Source of the DNA: UBA6115 sp050953005
GTDB lineage: Bacteria; Bacillota; Clostridia; Christensenellales; Aristaeellaceae
Direction: 5' to 3'
Assembly: GCA_050953005.1 (NCBI GenBank)
Contig: JBMNLV010000001.1
Location: forward strand, 248,001-312,000
DNA: 64,000 nucleotides
The position numbers were made by a program, and so were the translations under genes. The notes below the pieces were generated by a model. The model saw only the letters and a program-made list of their open reading frames with translations, did not search any database and was not told the DNA's origin. Below are positions 32,071-41,085 of this stretch, one piece after another. The first letter of the stretch is position 1, and every line of letters begins with the position of its first letter.

Positions 32071-32700
32071 TTATTCCGATCCTTCCTCAGGTTCCTCAAG
32101 CACAACCTCAAGAGCGCGCCTGACCAGGTCGGGCGGGTAGCCGCGCCTGGCCAGGGCGCCATAGGCCCGGCGGTACAGTGCGGCAGGCTCAGCCTGCTTT
32201 CCGCGCAGGGATTTGCGCGCCAGCGCAATGGCAGCGTCCAGCTGCCGCTCTTCATCCTGCTCCGGCAGCGTTTCCCGTATCAGATCCTCTGAGACGCCAC
32301 GCCGGCGCAGCTCCTGCCGGACGCGGATTTCACCATATTTCTTCCCCAGCCCCATGACCAGTTCCTGCGCGTAGCGGCGGTCATCCAAATAACCGTACTC
32401 CTGAAGCTTCCGGCAGGCGTCCTCTGCCGCGCCCTCAGAAAAACCGGACCGGACAAGCCGGTCCGTCAGTTCCCGGACGCTTCTGCCGCGGGATTCCAGC
32501 AGGCGCGCGGACTGCTCCAGCGCGAAGCGCAGCTCATGCGCGGCCAGCTTCCGCCTGTATTCCTCCACATCCACCGCCTCGCAGGCCCTGAGGGGAAACT
32601 GCCTAAACAGCGCCGTGGGAACCCTGAGGCTGCTGCCATCCTGCAAACAGACAAGGCGATAGCCCGCGCGCTTGAGAACCTCTGAAACGACATCACGCAT
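32071..32700 (-). CDS. recX: RecX regulatory protein
   Basis: The 209-residue basic helical protein has RecX motifs: ALEQSARLLESRGRSVRELTDRL, GYLDDRRYAQELV, and KKYGEIRVRQELRRRGVSEDLI (given in parts). RecX binds RecA filaments and modulates recombination. ATG at 32700 overlaps the serine hydrolase stop by 8 bases; the longer frame is not supported by a ribosome site. recA is not in the window, so this recX is apart from its usual neighbour. It ends the leftward aldo/keto reductase-lgt operon. Confidence 0.88.
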   Translation of the reverse strand: MRDVVSEVLKRAGYRLVCLQDGSSLRVPTALFRQFPLRACEAVDVEEYRRKLAAHELRFALEQSARLLESRGRSVRELTDRLVRSGFSEGAAEDACRKLQEYGYLDDRRYAQELVMGLGKKYGEIRVRQELRRRGVSEDLIRETLPEQDEERQLDAAIALARKSLRGKQAEPAALYRRAYGALARRGYPPDLVRRALEVVLEEPEEGSE

Positions 32701-33835
32701 AGGCCGTCCACCAGCGAAGCAGGTCACGGTTGAGGTCCGCCAGGATATATTCACGCGCTTCGGACGCGCCGACTGTCAGGCTGATAATGCCCCGCCCGGC
32801 GTCCGGATCCAGAAACAGCATGTGTACCGCGCCATAGGCCATGCCCTGGTGGCCGTACAGCGTCATGGGGCCGATGCGCTCGTCACGCAGGATAAACATG
32901 CCCAGGCCCTGGCGCAGATACGGATCCCGCGAACCCAGGCTGGCGTGCGGCGAGCGCATCAGCTCCAGGGTGTGCCCGGTGAACAGACCGGGTGTCAGCA
33001 GCGCGCGCCCGAGCGCCGCCAGGCTGCCCACATCAGTGCAGCAGTTGCCGTGGGCCAGCAGGTGATGCCGCATAAGGTCCGGTGTTTGCCAGCCGGCAAG
33101 CGGCGCCGCCTGCCGGGCTGCGCCGTCATAATTGGGCCTCCGCCGCGGCGGCAGCACGCGCCGCGCGTCCGCGACCTGGGCAGTCAGCAACTGAGGGTAA
33201 TAGGCCGCGCGCAGGCCCAATGGCTCAAATAAACAGCGCGCCATGGCCGCCTGGAAGGAGAGCCCGGTTTGCGCCTCCACCACGCAGCCGGCCAGGCCAA
33301 AGCCGAAATTGCTGTACTCGCAGCCCTCCATCGGCAGGTGCGCTGTGTGGCTGTCAGCCTGCAGCAGCTCCCCCGCGCCGGCGCTGCCGCTCAGGCTCCT
33401 GGTGTAGGCGCCGCCGTCCCTGATGCCCGCGGTGTGGGACAGCAGCATCCTCAGGCTGACAGGCCGGTCCGGAGCCTCCGGATGCCTCAGGGAATAGGGC
33501 AAGCCGGCGTCAGCGTCAGCGTCCAGATCCACCAGGCCCTGCTGACGCATGGCCAAGATGCCCGCTGAGGTGACCAGCTTGGAGACCGACGCCAGGCGAA
33601 AGGCTGTCTCAGCGCCCACAGGCAAGCCTTTCCTGGCCTGGCCATATACAAAGTGATCACGCAGGCCATCCCGGTCAAACAGCGCCAGCGCGCCTGCCTG
33701 TGCCCTGTGGCTTCTGAGGATGTCCCGGCAGGCAGCCCACGCGTTATCGGGCAGGCTTTTAATCAGCGGCGTCAACTCCCGGGGGCCGCCGGGCACCAGC
33801 CGCACCAGGCGGTGGTACAGCACGCGTTTGTTCAT
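32693..33835 (-). CDS. serine hydrolase of the beta-lactamase/penicillin-binding (class C) family
   Basis: The 380-residue protein has the active-site SVSK at 83-86, the second motif YSNFGFG near 174 and the HQG triad near 342. LLSHTAGI between them is typical. No signal peptide or membrane anchor is visible, so it may act in the cytoplasm. It overlaps lgt upstream (ATGA) and recX downstream. Relatives act as esterases, D-peptidases or beta-lactamases; the substrate is unknown. Confidence 0.88.
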   Translation of the reverse strand: MNKRVLYHRLVRLVPGGPRELTPLIKSLPDNAWAACRDILRSHRAQAGALALFDRDGLRDHFVYGQARKGLPVGAETAFRLASVSKLVTSAGILAMRQQGLVDLDADADAGLPYSLRHPEAPDRPVSLRMLLSHTAGIRDGGAYTRSLSGSAGAGELLQADSHTAHLPMEGCEYSNFGFGLAGCVVEAQTGLSFQAAMARCLFEPLGLRAAYYPQLLTAQVADARRVLPPRRRPNYDGAARQAAPLAGWQTPDLMRHHLLAHGNCCTDVGSLAALGRALLTPGLFTGHTLELMRSPHASLGSRDPYLRQGLGMFILRDERIGPMTLYGHQGMAYGAVHMLFLDPDAGRGIISLTVGASEAREYILADLNRDLLRWWTAYA

Positions 33836-34704
33836 CCGTCCTCCTTGGGGGCCTTGATAAAAACCATGGCCAAAGCGAATACAAACAGGACCATCAGGAT
33901 AAACCCCGGAAACAGCGCCCAGGTCTGACCGGTAACCGCAGCCAGCAGCAGCATCAGCCCCAGGGGCAGCAGCATGCGGACCGCGAGCGGCGCAGCAAAA
34001 CGCACCAGCAGGTAGCTGCCGGCCCCCGCAACCAGCAGCGCGCTCAGCCCCTGGGAGACCCTGAGGCTGCCCAGCATCAGGCTGTCGGTGCGCAGGCCCT
34101 CAATCATCATGCGTCCCAGGCCATACCAGATAAGATACCACAAAAAGAGCGTGCCCTTCCCCTTTTGGGCGCAAGGACCTCGCAGACGCAGCAGCAAAAA
34201 GAAACCTGCCAGGTTCCACAGCGACTCATACAAAAAGGCTGCCAGGTGCCACTGGCCATCCACAAAAACCGCCACAGGGAAAAACTGCCAGGCAGGGTTG
34301 GTGACCGCCAGGCCGTAAGCTTCCCTGTTAAAGAAGTTGCCCCAGCGTCCAATGGCCTGGGCCAGCATCAAACCGGGGGCTACCAGGTCAGCCAGCAGTG
34401 CAAATGAGAGCTTTCTGCGCCGGGACAACAAGAAAACACCCAGGGCGCCGCCCAGCACACCGCCGTAGATGGCCAGCCCACCTTCCCAGACGCGCAGGAT
34501 GGAGACAGGATCGGCCCGATAGCGCTCCCAGGTAAAGGCCACATAGTACAGCCTTGCAAAAACAACAGCGGGCGGTACAGCCCACAGCGCCATATCCACC
34601 GCCAAATCAACAGGCAGGGAAAGCCGCTTGCTCTCCCTGCTCATGTAATACACCGCTGCCAGCACGCCCAGGGCAATCAGCAGACCGTAAAGATTCAGGC
34701 GCAT
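33832..34704 (-). CDS. lgt: prolipoprotein diacylglyceryl transferase
   Basis: The 290-residue membrane protein has the Lgt hallmarks: WEGGLAIYGGVLGG near 92, the signature GRWGNFFNREAYG near 139, and WYGLGRMMIEGLRTDSL near 215 with the essential arginine. It moves diacylglycerol from phosphatidylglycerol to the lipobox cysteine of pre-lipoproteins. ATG at 34704 is 10 bases after the aldo/keto reductase stop; the longer frame upstream is shadow. This is the canonical copy, in contrast to the degenerate one at 21718. Confidence 0.93.
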   Translation of the reverse strand: MRLNLYGLLIALGVLAAVYYMSRESKRLSLPVDLAVDMALWAVPPAVVFARLYYVAFTWERYRADPVSILRVWEGGLAIYGGVLGGALGVFLLSRRRKLSFALLADLVAPGLMLAQAIGRWGNFFNREAYGLAVTNPAWQFFPVAVFVDGQWHLAAFLYESLWNLAGFFLLLRLRGPCAQKGKGTLFLWYLIWYGLGRMMIEGLRTDSLMLGSLRVSQGLSALLVAGAGSYLLVRFAAPLAVRMLLPLGLMLLLAAVTGQTWALFPGFILMVLFVFALAMVFIKAPKEDG

Positions 34705-34714
34705 CGCTCCGGAT

Positions 34715-35854
34715 TTACTTGGCAGCTTCCCCGTGGATGACCTTGAGCGTCTCAATGATGGGCAGCTGCTGCGGGCAGGCCGCCTCACACTGGCCGCACT
34801 CAACGCACAGGGAGCCATCACCGCCGTCCTTAATCACGCCGCTGTAACGAAAGTGGAGGCTGCCGGGCTGATTGAGCATGTAGGACTCGTTGTACATCGC
34901 GAAGATGCGCGGAATCAGCACTCCCTGGGGGCAGGGCTGACAGTAGTCGCAGCCGGTGCAGCCGATTTTGACGCGCGCCAGATAGCTTTTTTTGAGCTGC
35001 GCGATAAAATCGTGCTCTTCCCTGGTCAGGCTGTTGGGCAATACCTGCTCGAACACGCTCAGGTTCTCCTTGAGCTGCTCCATCGTGGTCATGCCTGAGA
35101 GGATGGTAGCCACCTGCGGGAAATCACCCACATAGCGGAAGGCCCAGTTAACCGCGCTACGGCCGCTTGGGTGGGCATCCATCAGGCTTTTGACATTCCG
35201 GGGCGGGTTGGCCAGCGCGCCGCCGCGCAGCGGCTCCATCACAACAATCGGGATCCCCTTGTCCCCGGCGTAGCGCAGCCCGTCAACCGTGGCCTGGTAC
35301 TGATCATCCAGGTAGTTGAATTGGATTTGCGCCATGTCCCAGTCATAATCGTCGATCATGCGCAGGAATTCCGCCTTCTCATCGTGGAAGGAAAAGCCCG
35401 CGAAGCGAATGCGACCGTCCGCCTTGGCTTTCTCAAGGAACTTTTTGTAGTTGAGCTTTTGCAGCTTGGTAAAGGCGGCGCCATTGAGCGCGTGCAGCAG
35501 GTAGAAATCCAGATGTGATACATCCAGCTTGCTCAGCTGCTCATCCAGCAGGCGGTCCATATCCTCTTCCTTATTGACCAGCCACTGAGGCAGCTTGCTG
35601 GCCAGCATCACGCGCTCGCGATAGCCGTCCTTGAGCCCAAGCCCTGTGACGATTTCGCTCTCGCCGTTGTGATAGCCATAAGCAGTATCTACATAGTTGA
35701 TGCCATGATCTATGCCGTAGCGCAGCATGCGGATGGCTTCCTCGCGATCAATGGGCTGGCTGCCGTCATCCTTTTTCACGGTGGGCAGGCGCATCATGCC
35801 GAAACCCAGCCTGGAGACTATTTTACCTGTTTTGCCAAAAGGTACAGTTTGCAT
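34715..35854 (-). CDS. aldo/keto reductase with C-terminal 4Fe-4S domain
   Basis: The 379-residue protein has an AKR barrel: RLGFGMMRLP, the catalytic tyrosine in YVDTAYGYHNGE, the lysine in ASKLP, and LDFYLLHAL. A C-terminal ferredoxin-like part follows with two clusters, CTGCDYCQPCPQGV and CVECGQCEAACPQQLPI. This fused class is common in anaerobic Clostridia. Substrates are mostly unknown. The ATG follows GGAGG at 6 bases. It is the first gene of the operon with lgt. Confidence 0.92.
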   Translation of the reverse strand: MQTVPFGKTGKIVSRLGFGMMRLPTVKKDDGSQPIDREEAIRMLRYGIDHGINYVDTAYGYHNGESEIVTGLGLKDGYRERVMLASKLPQWLVNKEEDMDRLLDEQLSKLDVSHLDFYLLHALNGAAFTKLQKLNYKKFLEKAKADGRIRFAGFSFHDEKAEFLRMIDDYDWDMAQIQFNYLDDQYQATVDGLRYAGDKGIPIVVMEPLRGGALANPPRNVKSLMDAHPSGRSAVNWAFRYVGDFPQVATILSGMTTMEQLKENLSVFEQVLPNSLTREEHDFIAQLKKSYLARVKIGCTGCDYCQPCPQGVLIPRIFAMYNESYMLNQPGSLHFRYSGVIKDGGDGSLCVECGQCEAACPQQLPIIETLKVIHGEAAK

Positions 35855-35875
35855 TCTCATCCTCCATATATCAAT

Positions 35876-35925
35876 ATTCAATCCCCCATTGCTGCAGAGA
35901 ATTCAATCCCCCATTGCTGCAGAGA
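35876..35925 (+). repeat. two exact tandem copies of a 25-bp unit in the reductase leader
   Basis: Positions 35876-35900 and 35901-35925 are identical, starting ATTCAATCCCCC. They lie between the promoter and the ribosome site of the aldo/keto reductase gene, so they lengthen its 5' untranslated region. Confidence 0.9.
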
Positions 35926-35941
35926 ATTGCTTTCCTCTTTT

Positions 35942-35970
35942 ATTGTACACAATGACAAGCAGAGCGTCTA
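35942..35970 (-). promoter_or_regulatory. sigma-A promoter of the aldo/keto reductase-lgt operon
   Basis: On the minus strand TAGACG and TACAAT are separated by 17 bases. The expected transcript includes the 25-bp tandem duplication in its leader. Confidence 0.65.
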
Positions 35971-36033
35971 CCAAACTATGGACAAATATATCCTTATATT
36001 GACAAGACTCGCCATTGCAATACATAAAAAAAC

Positions 36034-37272
36034 CTAATCCGGCAGCCAGCCCCGGGCGCGCAGGCAGGCATAGACCGGCGCGTGGACCAGCTTGTCCTTT
36101 TGATGTATGAATCTGAAGCTGGAGCGCACCAGCCGGCCATCGGGCCACTTCATGCCGCCTGAGCCGTCCAAATCAATCCCCAGACCCGCAGCGGCCGTCT
36201 CCGGGGCAACCAGGGAAACCCGGTTGTGGCAGCGGTTGCCCAGCAGCAGGTCAAACACGCCGGCGTCCGGGTCAATCGCCAGGTGATTGCCGGTGTAGCC
36301 GGCCAAGCCAAAGGCGCGCAGGCCCATCCACTCGGGCACCTCGCTTTTCATCTGCACAGGCGACTTGGAAAAGCACAGCAGGCCCAAAAATTGCCTGTAG
36401 CTGCCATCCTCAAGCAGATAACCGGTACGGTTGACACCGATGCTGCGCAGGGTGTCCATGCGCAGCAGCCGCCCGGACAGCAGCGCCCGGGCAAAACGGC
36501 ACAAGTCCTGCGCGGTGGAAAACAGGCCGGCGTGACCGCTGGGCACATCTCCCGCGGCGCCGAGCAGGCGGGCCTTGGGGTCATGCGGCTGACCGGGCGG
36601 GATCTCATCCATCACATGATATTTGCCGTTGATGACCTTGTGCTCCAGACCATAGTCCATCACGTCCTGAAGACGGGACGCAGGCACCTGCGCCCAGGTT
36701 TGGGTCATGCCCGCGGGCGCGAAAACCTGTGATGTAAGGTATTCAATGTAAGAAAGGCCGCTGACGGCCTCCAGAATATATTTGAGCACCAGCGCGTTCA
36801 TGTCCGAATACAGCCGTTCTCCGGCAAGCGGCGCGGCATAGGTCTGAAACACCATCTCCCGCGCGGCGCCCGCGTCCTCCTGGGCATCCACCCGCCGGGG
36901 CGTTTGCAGGTTGGCCCGGTAAGACAGGCAGTCCTCCAGGGTGCATTCCTTCAGCCCGGCAAAGCGAGGGTCCAGCCATGCCAGGCTGTCTCCCGGGCGG
37001 AGGCAGCCGTGCTCCATCAGCTGCAAAACGCTGACCAGCGTAAACAGCTTGGTCAGCGAGGCAAGGTCATAAACAGTGGATAAATCCAGCGGCTGCGGGT
37101 CAGGAACAAAATCTCCCTGCGCCAAACGCGTCTCACGGCGCAGACCGCAGGTAAAGACACGGTGGTCATCGCTTGTGCCATAGCACACCGCCGCGCCGGT
37201 CAGCCAGCCCTTTTCATGAACCAGGACATCCATGGAAGCCCGCAGGGCGCTGTCAGCCTGAGCGGGCGTCAT
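36034..37272 (-). CDS. serine hydrolase of the beta-lactamase family (second copy)
   Basis: The 412-residue protein has ASLTK with S72 and K75, a YSDMN second motif near 165, and an NRCHNR motif near 340 in the place of the third triad. DLSTVYDLASLTKLFT is typical for the EstB/class C branch. No signal peptide is visible. The start ATG at 37272 overlaps the CBM9-like stop (ATGA). It is not a close copy of the hydrolase at 32693. The operon (fprA, CBM9-like, hydrolase) gives no clear substrate. Confidence 0.86.
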   Translation of the reverse strand: MTPAQADSALRASMDVLVHEKGWLTGAAVCYGTSDDHRVFTCGLRRETRLAQGDFVPDPQPLDLSTVYDLASLTKLFTLVSVLQLMEHGCLRPGDSLAWLDPRFAGLKECTLEDCLSYRANLQTPRRVDAQEDAGAAREMVFQTYAAPLAGERLYSDMNALVLKYILEAVSGLSYIEYLTSQVFAPAGMTQTWAQVPASRLQDVMDYGLEHKVINGKYHVMDEIPPGQPHDPKARLLGAAGDVPSGHAGLFSTAQDLCRFARALLSGRLLRMDTLRSIGVNRTGYLLEDGSYRQFLGLLCFSKSPVQMKSEVPEWMGLRAFGLAGYTGNHLAIDPDAGVFDLLLGNRCHNRVSLVAPETAAAGLGIDLDGSGGMKWPDGRLVRSSFRFIHQKDKLVHAPVYACLRARGWLPD

Positions 37273-37898
37273 GCGATAAAGTCCAGCCATCCAAACCGTT
37301 CGGGAACATGAAAATTGCGCACGCCGGTCGCCTGCCATGCTTGCAGTTCCACCCCCCGCGGGCTGTGGTCCACCCGGAACACATTGAAGCGCCAGGCATC
37401 CCCCGCCTTGGGCGCAGCGGCAAAGGCGGCATAGGGCAATTGCCAGACAGCCTCCGTGCGGTTGGCGGCACGGTCATGGCGGGTCAGGGTTTTCATGCCC
37501 GCAGCATCCCAGTCCATGTTCAGCACGCGTTCACCCTGCGGGGTATAGTGGATATCCCCGGTAAAAATCACGTCAAAGGGACTGACCTCAATCTCATGGT
37601 AGGCGCTCAACGTTCCGGTATCCGCCAGGAAGAGTTCGAACACATCCTGGGTATACAGGGGCTCATCATTCATGCGGTAGGTGGAATGAAGGCAATCATC
37701 CTCTGCAACAAAGCGCACATAGATCATCCCGGCCCTGTCATCGCGCAGGATACGAAATTCCGTGTACAGGAAGGGACGCTGGCCGCTTTCCACCTCAAGC
37801 AGTTCGCCTGCGGGCGCCTTGTCCCAAGCCGCATCACCGGCAGCAGGCATTCCCTTTAGCGTCACGGGATAACAGGCATACCGCGCGTTCTCAGCCAT
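37269..37898 (-). CDS. carbohydrate-binding family 9-like domain protein
   Basis: The 209-residue protein looks like a single CBM9/DOMON-like beta sandwich: WDKAPAGELLE, FRILRDDRAGMIYVRFVAED, the DEPLYTQDVFELFLAD strand pair, and YHEIEVSPFDVIF. These domains bind sugar ends or haem in secreted enzymes, but no signal peptide is seen here. The ATG has GAGGAGG before it. It is 28 bases after fprA and is coupled to the serine hydrolase. Confidence 0.75.
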   Translation of the reverse strand: MAENARYACYPVTLKGMPAAGDAAWDKAPAGELLEVESGQRPFLYTEFRILRDDRAGMIYVRFVAEDDCLHSTYRMNDEPLYTQDVFELFLADTGTLSAYHEIEVSPFDVIFTGDIHYTPQGERVLNMDWDAAGMKTLTRHDRAANRTEAVWQLPYAAFAAAPKAGDAWRFNVFRVDHSPRGVELQAWQATGVRNFHVPERFGWLDFIA

Positions 37899-37926
37899 AA
37901 AAACCCTCCTCTCTTATCCGTCCAGC

Positions 37927-39108
37927 CTAAAGCTCTTTCGCAAAGCGATCCGCAAATGCCCGCGCATCGGCCAACTCCTCCGCGCTGGGACGCAGGCGCG
38001 CACGCACGCCCGGCATGGTCCTGGCCTTGAGCTGCTCCAGCCTGCCGGTGATGTTGGCTACAGCCTCACCGCTCCAGCCATAGGAGCCAAAGGCAGCGCA
38101 CAGCTTGCCCTTGACATTGTAGGGGTGCAGGGCAGCCAATAATTCACCAATGGGCTGCAGGGCATCCCCCAGGAAGGTAGGCGAGCCGAACAGCACGCCG
38201 TCAGCCAGGGCGATGGCCTGCAGCGCCTCAGACTTGTTGTGCTCATCCAATTCGATCAGGTTGACCGCAATGCCGGTTTTTTCAAGTTCCCGGCTGATGG
38301 CTTGCGCCAGCGCGCGGGTGTATCCATAGGCACTGACATAAATCACCGCCACGGATTTGCCCGGTTTTTCAGGCAGCGCGGACAGGCGCTCATACATCTC
38401 CAGCATCCGCTCCAGGTGGCTGTCCAGCACCGCGCCATGCCCGGGCAGGACAAGGTCCGGCTTGATATCACGCACCGCCTTGATGCCGTTGACCACAAAA
38501 GGACGGCTGAATGGGCTCATGATGTCCTGATAATACTTCTCTACCCCCTCCATATAGTCGGGGATATCCTTGACCTTGCTCATCAACAGCGGCGCGAAGG
38601 AATAGTGCGCGCCCAGGAAATCGCAGGTGAAAAGCCCGTTGGACAGGGAATCATGTGTAAACATCGTATCCGGCCAGTGCAGGTTGGGCATAGGATAAAA
38701 AGTCAGGGTACGGTCGCCCAGGCTGAGCGTATCGCCTGCCTTGACCACACGGCTGTTGAAGGGCCGGTTGATGATTTGACCGACAAAGGTAATGGCGCTG
38801 TTGGTGCCGATGACCTGCAGCTTGCTGTTGCGCGAGAGCAGGTCCGGAATTATGCCGGCATGGTCAGGCTCAGTATGGCTGACGATGAGGTAATCCACCT
38901 GCTCAAAGGGAAGGATTTTCCCGATGTTGGCAAGGTACTCCTCCAGGAAGCCTTCTTTTGCCGTCTCCACCAGCGCTGTTTTTTCACTGCCCTTGATCAG
39001 GTAGGCGTTGTAGCTGGTGCCCCGGGGCGTTTTCATGATGATATCAAAAACTTCCAGTTCCGGGTTTTGAACTCCTACGGAATAGATCCCGCTTCTAATC
39101 TCAAACAA
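37927..39108 (-). CDS. fprA: flavodiiron protein (FprA family A-type flavoprotein)
   Basis: The 393-residue protein has a metallo-beta-lactamase diiron domain, with HTEPDHAG at 78-85, HWPDTMFTHD near 145, CDFLGAH near 163 and LPGHG near 225. A flavodoxin domain follows from about 252 (IYVSAYGYTRALA, FGSPTFLGD, FGSYGWSGEA). Such proteins reduce oxygen or nitric oxide to protect anaerobes. The TTG start has AGGAGG 8 bases before it. Confidence 0.93.
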   Translation of the reverse strand: MFEIRSGIYSVGVQNPELEVFDIIMKTPRGTSYNAYLIKGSEKTALVETAKEGFLEEYLANIGKILPFEQVDYLIVSHTEPDHAGIIPDLLSRNSKLQVIGTNSAITFVGQIINRPFNSRVVKAGDTLSLGDRTLTFYPMPNLHWPDTMFTHDSLSNGLFTCDFLGAHYSFAPLLMSKVKDIPDYMEGVEKYYQDIMSPFSRPFVVNGIKAVRDIKPDLVLPGHGAVLDSHLERMLEMYERLSALPEKPGKSVAVIYVSAYGYTRALAQAISRELEKTGIAVNLIELDEHNKSEALQAIALADGVLFGSPTFLGDALQPIGELLAALHPYNVKGKLCAAFGSYGWSGEAVANITGRLEQLKARTMPGVRARLRPSAEELADARAFADRFAKEL

Positions 39109-39134
39109 GTCAGCGTCCTCCTTTGTTTGTTATA

Positions 39135-39143
39135 ATTATACCA
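39135..39143 (-). promoter_or_regulatory. extended -10 promoter of fprA
   Basis: The minus strand reads TGGTATAAT 26 bases before the TTG start. The -35 position is poor, as common with extended -10 boxes. Confidence 0.6.
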
Positions 39144-39222
39144 CAGACCGGACAAGCATACACCATCCGCTCCGGCCGCGTGGCACAGCGGGCTGAGATA
39201 AATCGGCCTTTTATAACGTTAA

Positions 39223-39245
39223 GCCGCACAGGCATTTTGTGCGGC
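39223..39245. terminator. 8-bp hairpin after the glyoxalase gene, possible terminator
   Basis: GCCGCACA and TGTGCGGC enclose a 7-base loop. The following bases on the minus strand are TTAACGTTATAA, a weak T-tract, so termination may be inefficient. Confidence 0.5.
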
Positions 39246-39278
39246 TCAATGAAAAGACAAGTTTAAACCCGATAATGA

Positions 39279-39671
39279 TTAGCGGTGGGGGACGATCTCA
39301 ATCCAGTATCCGTCCGGATCCGCAATGAAGTACAGGCCCATGCCCGGATTCTCGTAGCAGATGACGCCCATTTCCTTATGCTTTTTGTAGGCGGCGTCAT
39401 AATCGTTGACGCGCAGGCACAGATGGAATTCGTTGTCGCCCAGGTCGTATTTGGGTTTGCCCCAGTCCCTGAGCCAGGTCAGTTCCAGCGCGTGGCCGGT
39501 CTGCCCGTCACCCAGGTAGACGAGGGTGAAATGCTCCGTTTCCTTGCGGCGCGTTTCGACCAGGCCCAGCGCCTCCTTATAGAAAGCCAGGGACTTGTCC
39601 AGGTCGATGACATTAAAGTTGTTGTGGGCAAAGGTAAACTGCAGGGGCTGGCGCGGTGTGTTCTCACTCAT
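39279..39671 (-). CDS. glyoxalase I/lactoylglutathione lyase-like VOC protein
   Basis: The 130-residue VOC protein has likely metal ligands in FAHNNFNVID (His16), LELTW (Glu), NEFHLCLRV (His) and YWIEIVPH (Glu near 125). The DPDGYWIEI ending is typical of GloA. It would detoxify methylglyoxal-thiol adducts. The start overlaps rmuC by 8 bases. It is the last gene of the ybaB-recR-tdk-rmuC operon. Confidence 0.85.
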   Translation of the reverse strand: MSENTPRQPLQFTFAHNNFNVIDLDKSLAFYKEALGLVETRRKETEHFTLVYLGDGQTGHALELTWLRDWGKPKYDLGDNEFHLCLRVNDYDAAYKKHKEMGVICYENPGMGLYFIADPDGYWIEIVPHR

Positions 39672-41085
39672 CTTCTTTCTCCTTTACAATTCTTTCAGTC
39701 CATTCAGTTGATACTTCAAGGTCCTCGTCCAACTCGTTTTGGAAATCCGGGGCATCCGGAGGTGATACTGCCGCGCGTTCATGCGCGTCCACAGACTCCA
39801 CGGCACGCAGGCGCCGGGCGATGCTGCGGGTACGGCGGTTGGCCAGGTCAATGGATTCGCTGGCCTGGCGCAACCGGTTCTGGGTCTTTTCCAGGATGTC
39901 AGAAAAGGCGGCGAAATCCTCCCTGACCTGGCTGAGCAGCTGCCAAACCTCGGCGCTGCGCTGCTGGATGGCCAGGGTACGAAAGCCCATTTGAAGGCTG
40001 TTGAGCAAGGCCAGCAGCGTGGTAGGGCCCGCCAGGGATACCCGGTATGTCCGCTGCAGGCGTTCAGCCAGGCCGCTGATCCGCAGCGCCTCGGCGTACA
40101 GACCTTCCACCGGCAGATAGAGAATGGCAAAATCCGTGGTATAAGGCGGCTTGATGTACTTGCCGGCGATCCGCTCCGCCTCGCGGCTGATGGCGCGCTC
40201 CATGGCGCCAAGCGCCGCATCCACCAGGGCTTTGTCCGTGCCCTCACGGGCAGACTGCAGCCGCTCATAATCCTCCAGGGGAAACTTGGCGTCAATGGGC
40301 AGAAAGACCGGCTGGCCCTCCGAATGCCCGGGCAGGCGGACTGCGAACTCCACCCGCTCATTGCTGCCGGGAACCACAGCGCAGTTGACCTCATACTGGC
40401 CGGGCGCCAAGACCTCCTCCAGCAGCATGGCCAATTGGGTTTCCCCCCAGGTGCCGCGGGTTTTGATATTGGCAAGCACCTTCTTCAGATCCCCTACGCC
40501 GCTGGCCAGGGTCTTCATCTCGCCCAGGCCCTTATAAACCGCCTCCAGTCGCTCGTTGACCAGGGTAAAGCTCTCACCCAGGCGGCGATTCAGCGTGGTG
40601 TGCAGGTGCTCATCCACGGTCTTTCGCATTTCGTCCAGCTTGAGGGCGTTGTCCTGCCGCATGTGGTTGAGGGAGGTATACAGCGTCTCGCGCATCTGGG
40701 TGACCGTCTGGTCCTGCTGTCCCAGGCGCGTATTAAGCACCTCATCCAGGTGCTTCAGGCGGCTGTCCTGGTTGGCAAGGGCGCTGCCCAGGCGCTGGTC
40801 CAGCCGCTCATGCCAGGCGGAGAGCCCGGTCTGCTGGGCGCCAAGCTGATGCTGCAACGCTGATTGCTGCTGGCCGGTCTGCGCGCTCAGGCGGGCTTCG
40901 GTGTCGCGCACCAGGCGCTCCATGTACTCAGCCAGGGTATCCTCACTTTGCAGGCTGAGCCGCCGTCCCTCCTCCCGGGCGCGCCCCTGGCGCACCAGCA
41001 GGGCAATCAGCAATACCATGATTACCAGCAACAGCCCCAGGAGCGCAGCAAGCGGCAGCCAGGGCGAAAGCAGCCCTTCAGGCAT
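39664..41085 (-). CDS. rmuC: RmuC family DNA recombination protein
   Basis: The 473-residue protein has an N-terminal membrane helix (about 8-30), a long coiled coil rich in Gln and Leu (about 45-190), and the RmuC nuclease-like core. The core includes RGTWGETQLAMLLEEVLAPGQY, FLPIDAKFPLEDYERL and PYTTDFAILYLPVEGLYAEAL (in parts). RmuC limits inversions and is thought to be a membrane-tethered nuclease. ATG at 41085 overlaps the tdk end. Confidence 0.92.
   Translation of the reverse strand: MPEGLLSPWLPLAALLGLLLVIMVLLIALLVRQGRAREEGRRLSLQSEDTLAEYMERLVRDTEARLSAQTGQQQSALQHQLGAQQTGLSAWHERLDQRLGSALANQDSRLKHLDEVLNTRLGQQDQTVTQMRETLYTSLNHMRQDNALKLDEMRKTVDEHLHTTLNRRLGESFTLVNERLEAVYKGLGEMKTLASGVGDLKKVLANIKTRGTWGETQLAMLLEEVLAPGQYEVNCAVVPGSNERVEFAVRLPGHSEGQPVFLPIDAKFPLEDYERLQSAREGTDKALVDAALGAMERAISREAERIAGKYIKPPYTTDFAILYLPVEGLYAEALRISGLAERLQRTYRVSLAGPTTLLALLNSLQMGFRTLAIQQRSAEVWQLLSQVREDFAAFSDILEKTQNRLRQASESIDLANRRTRSIARRLRAVESVDAHERAAVSPPDAPDFQNELDEDLEVSTEWTERIVKEKEDE

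Noticed and set aside
32693..37272. Two functional beta-lactamase resistance genes
   Set aside because: Both lack a signal peptide and fit the broad serine hydrolase/esterase group; resistance cannot be claimed from fold alone.
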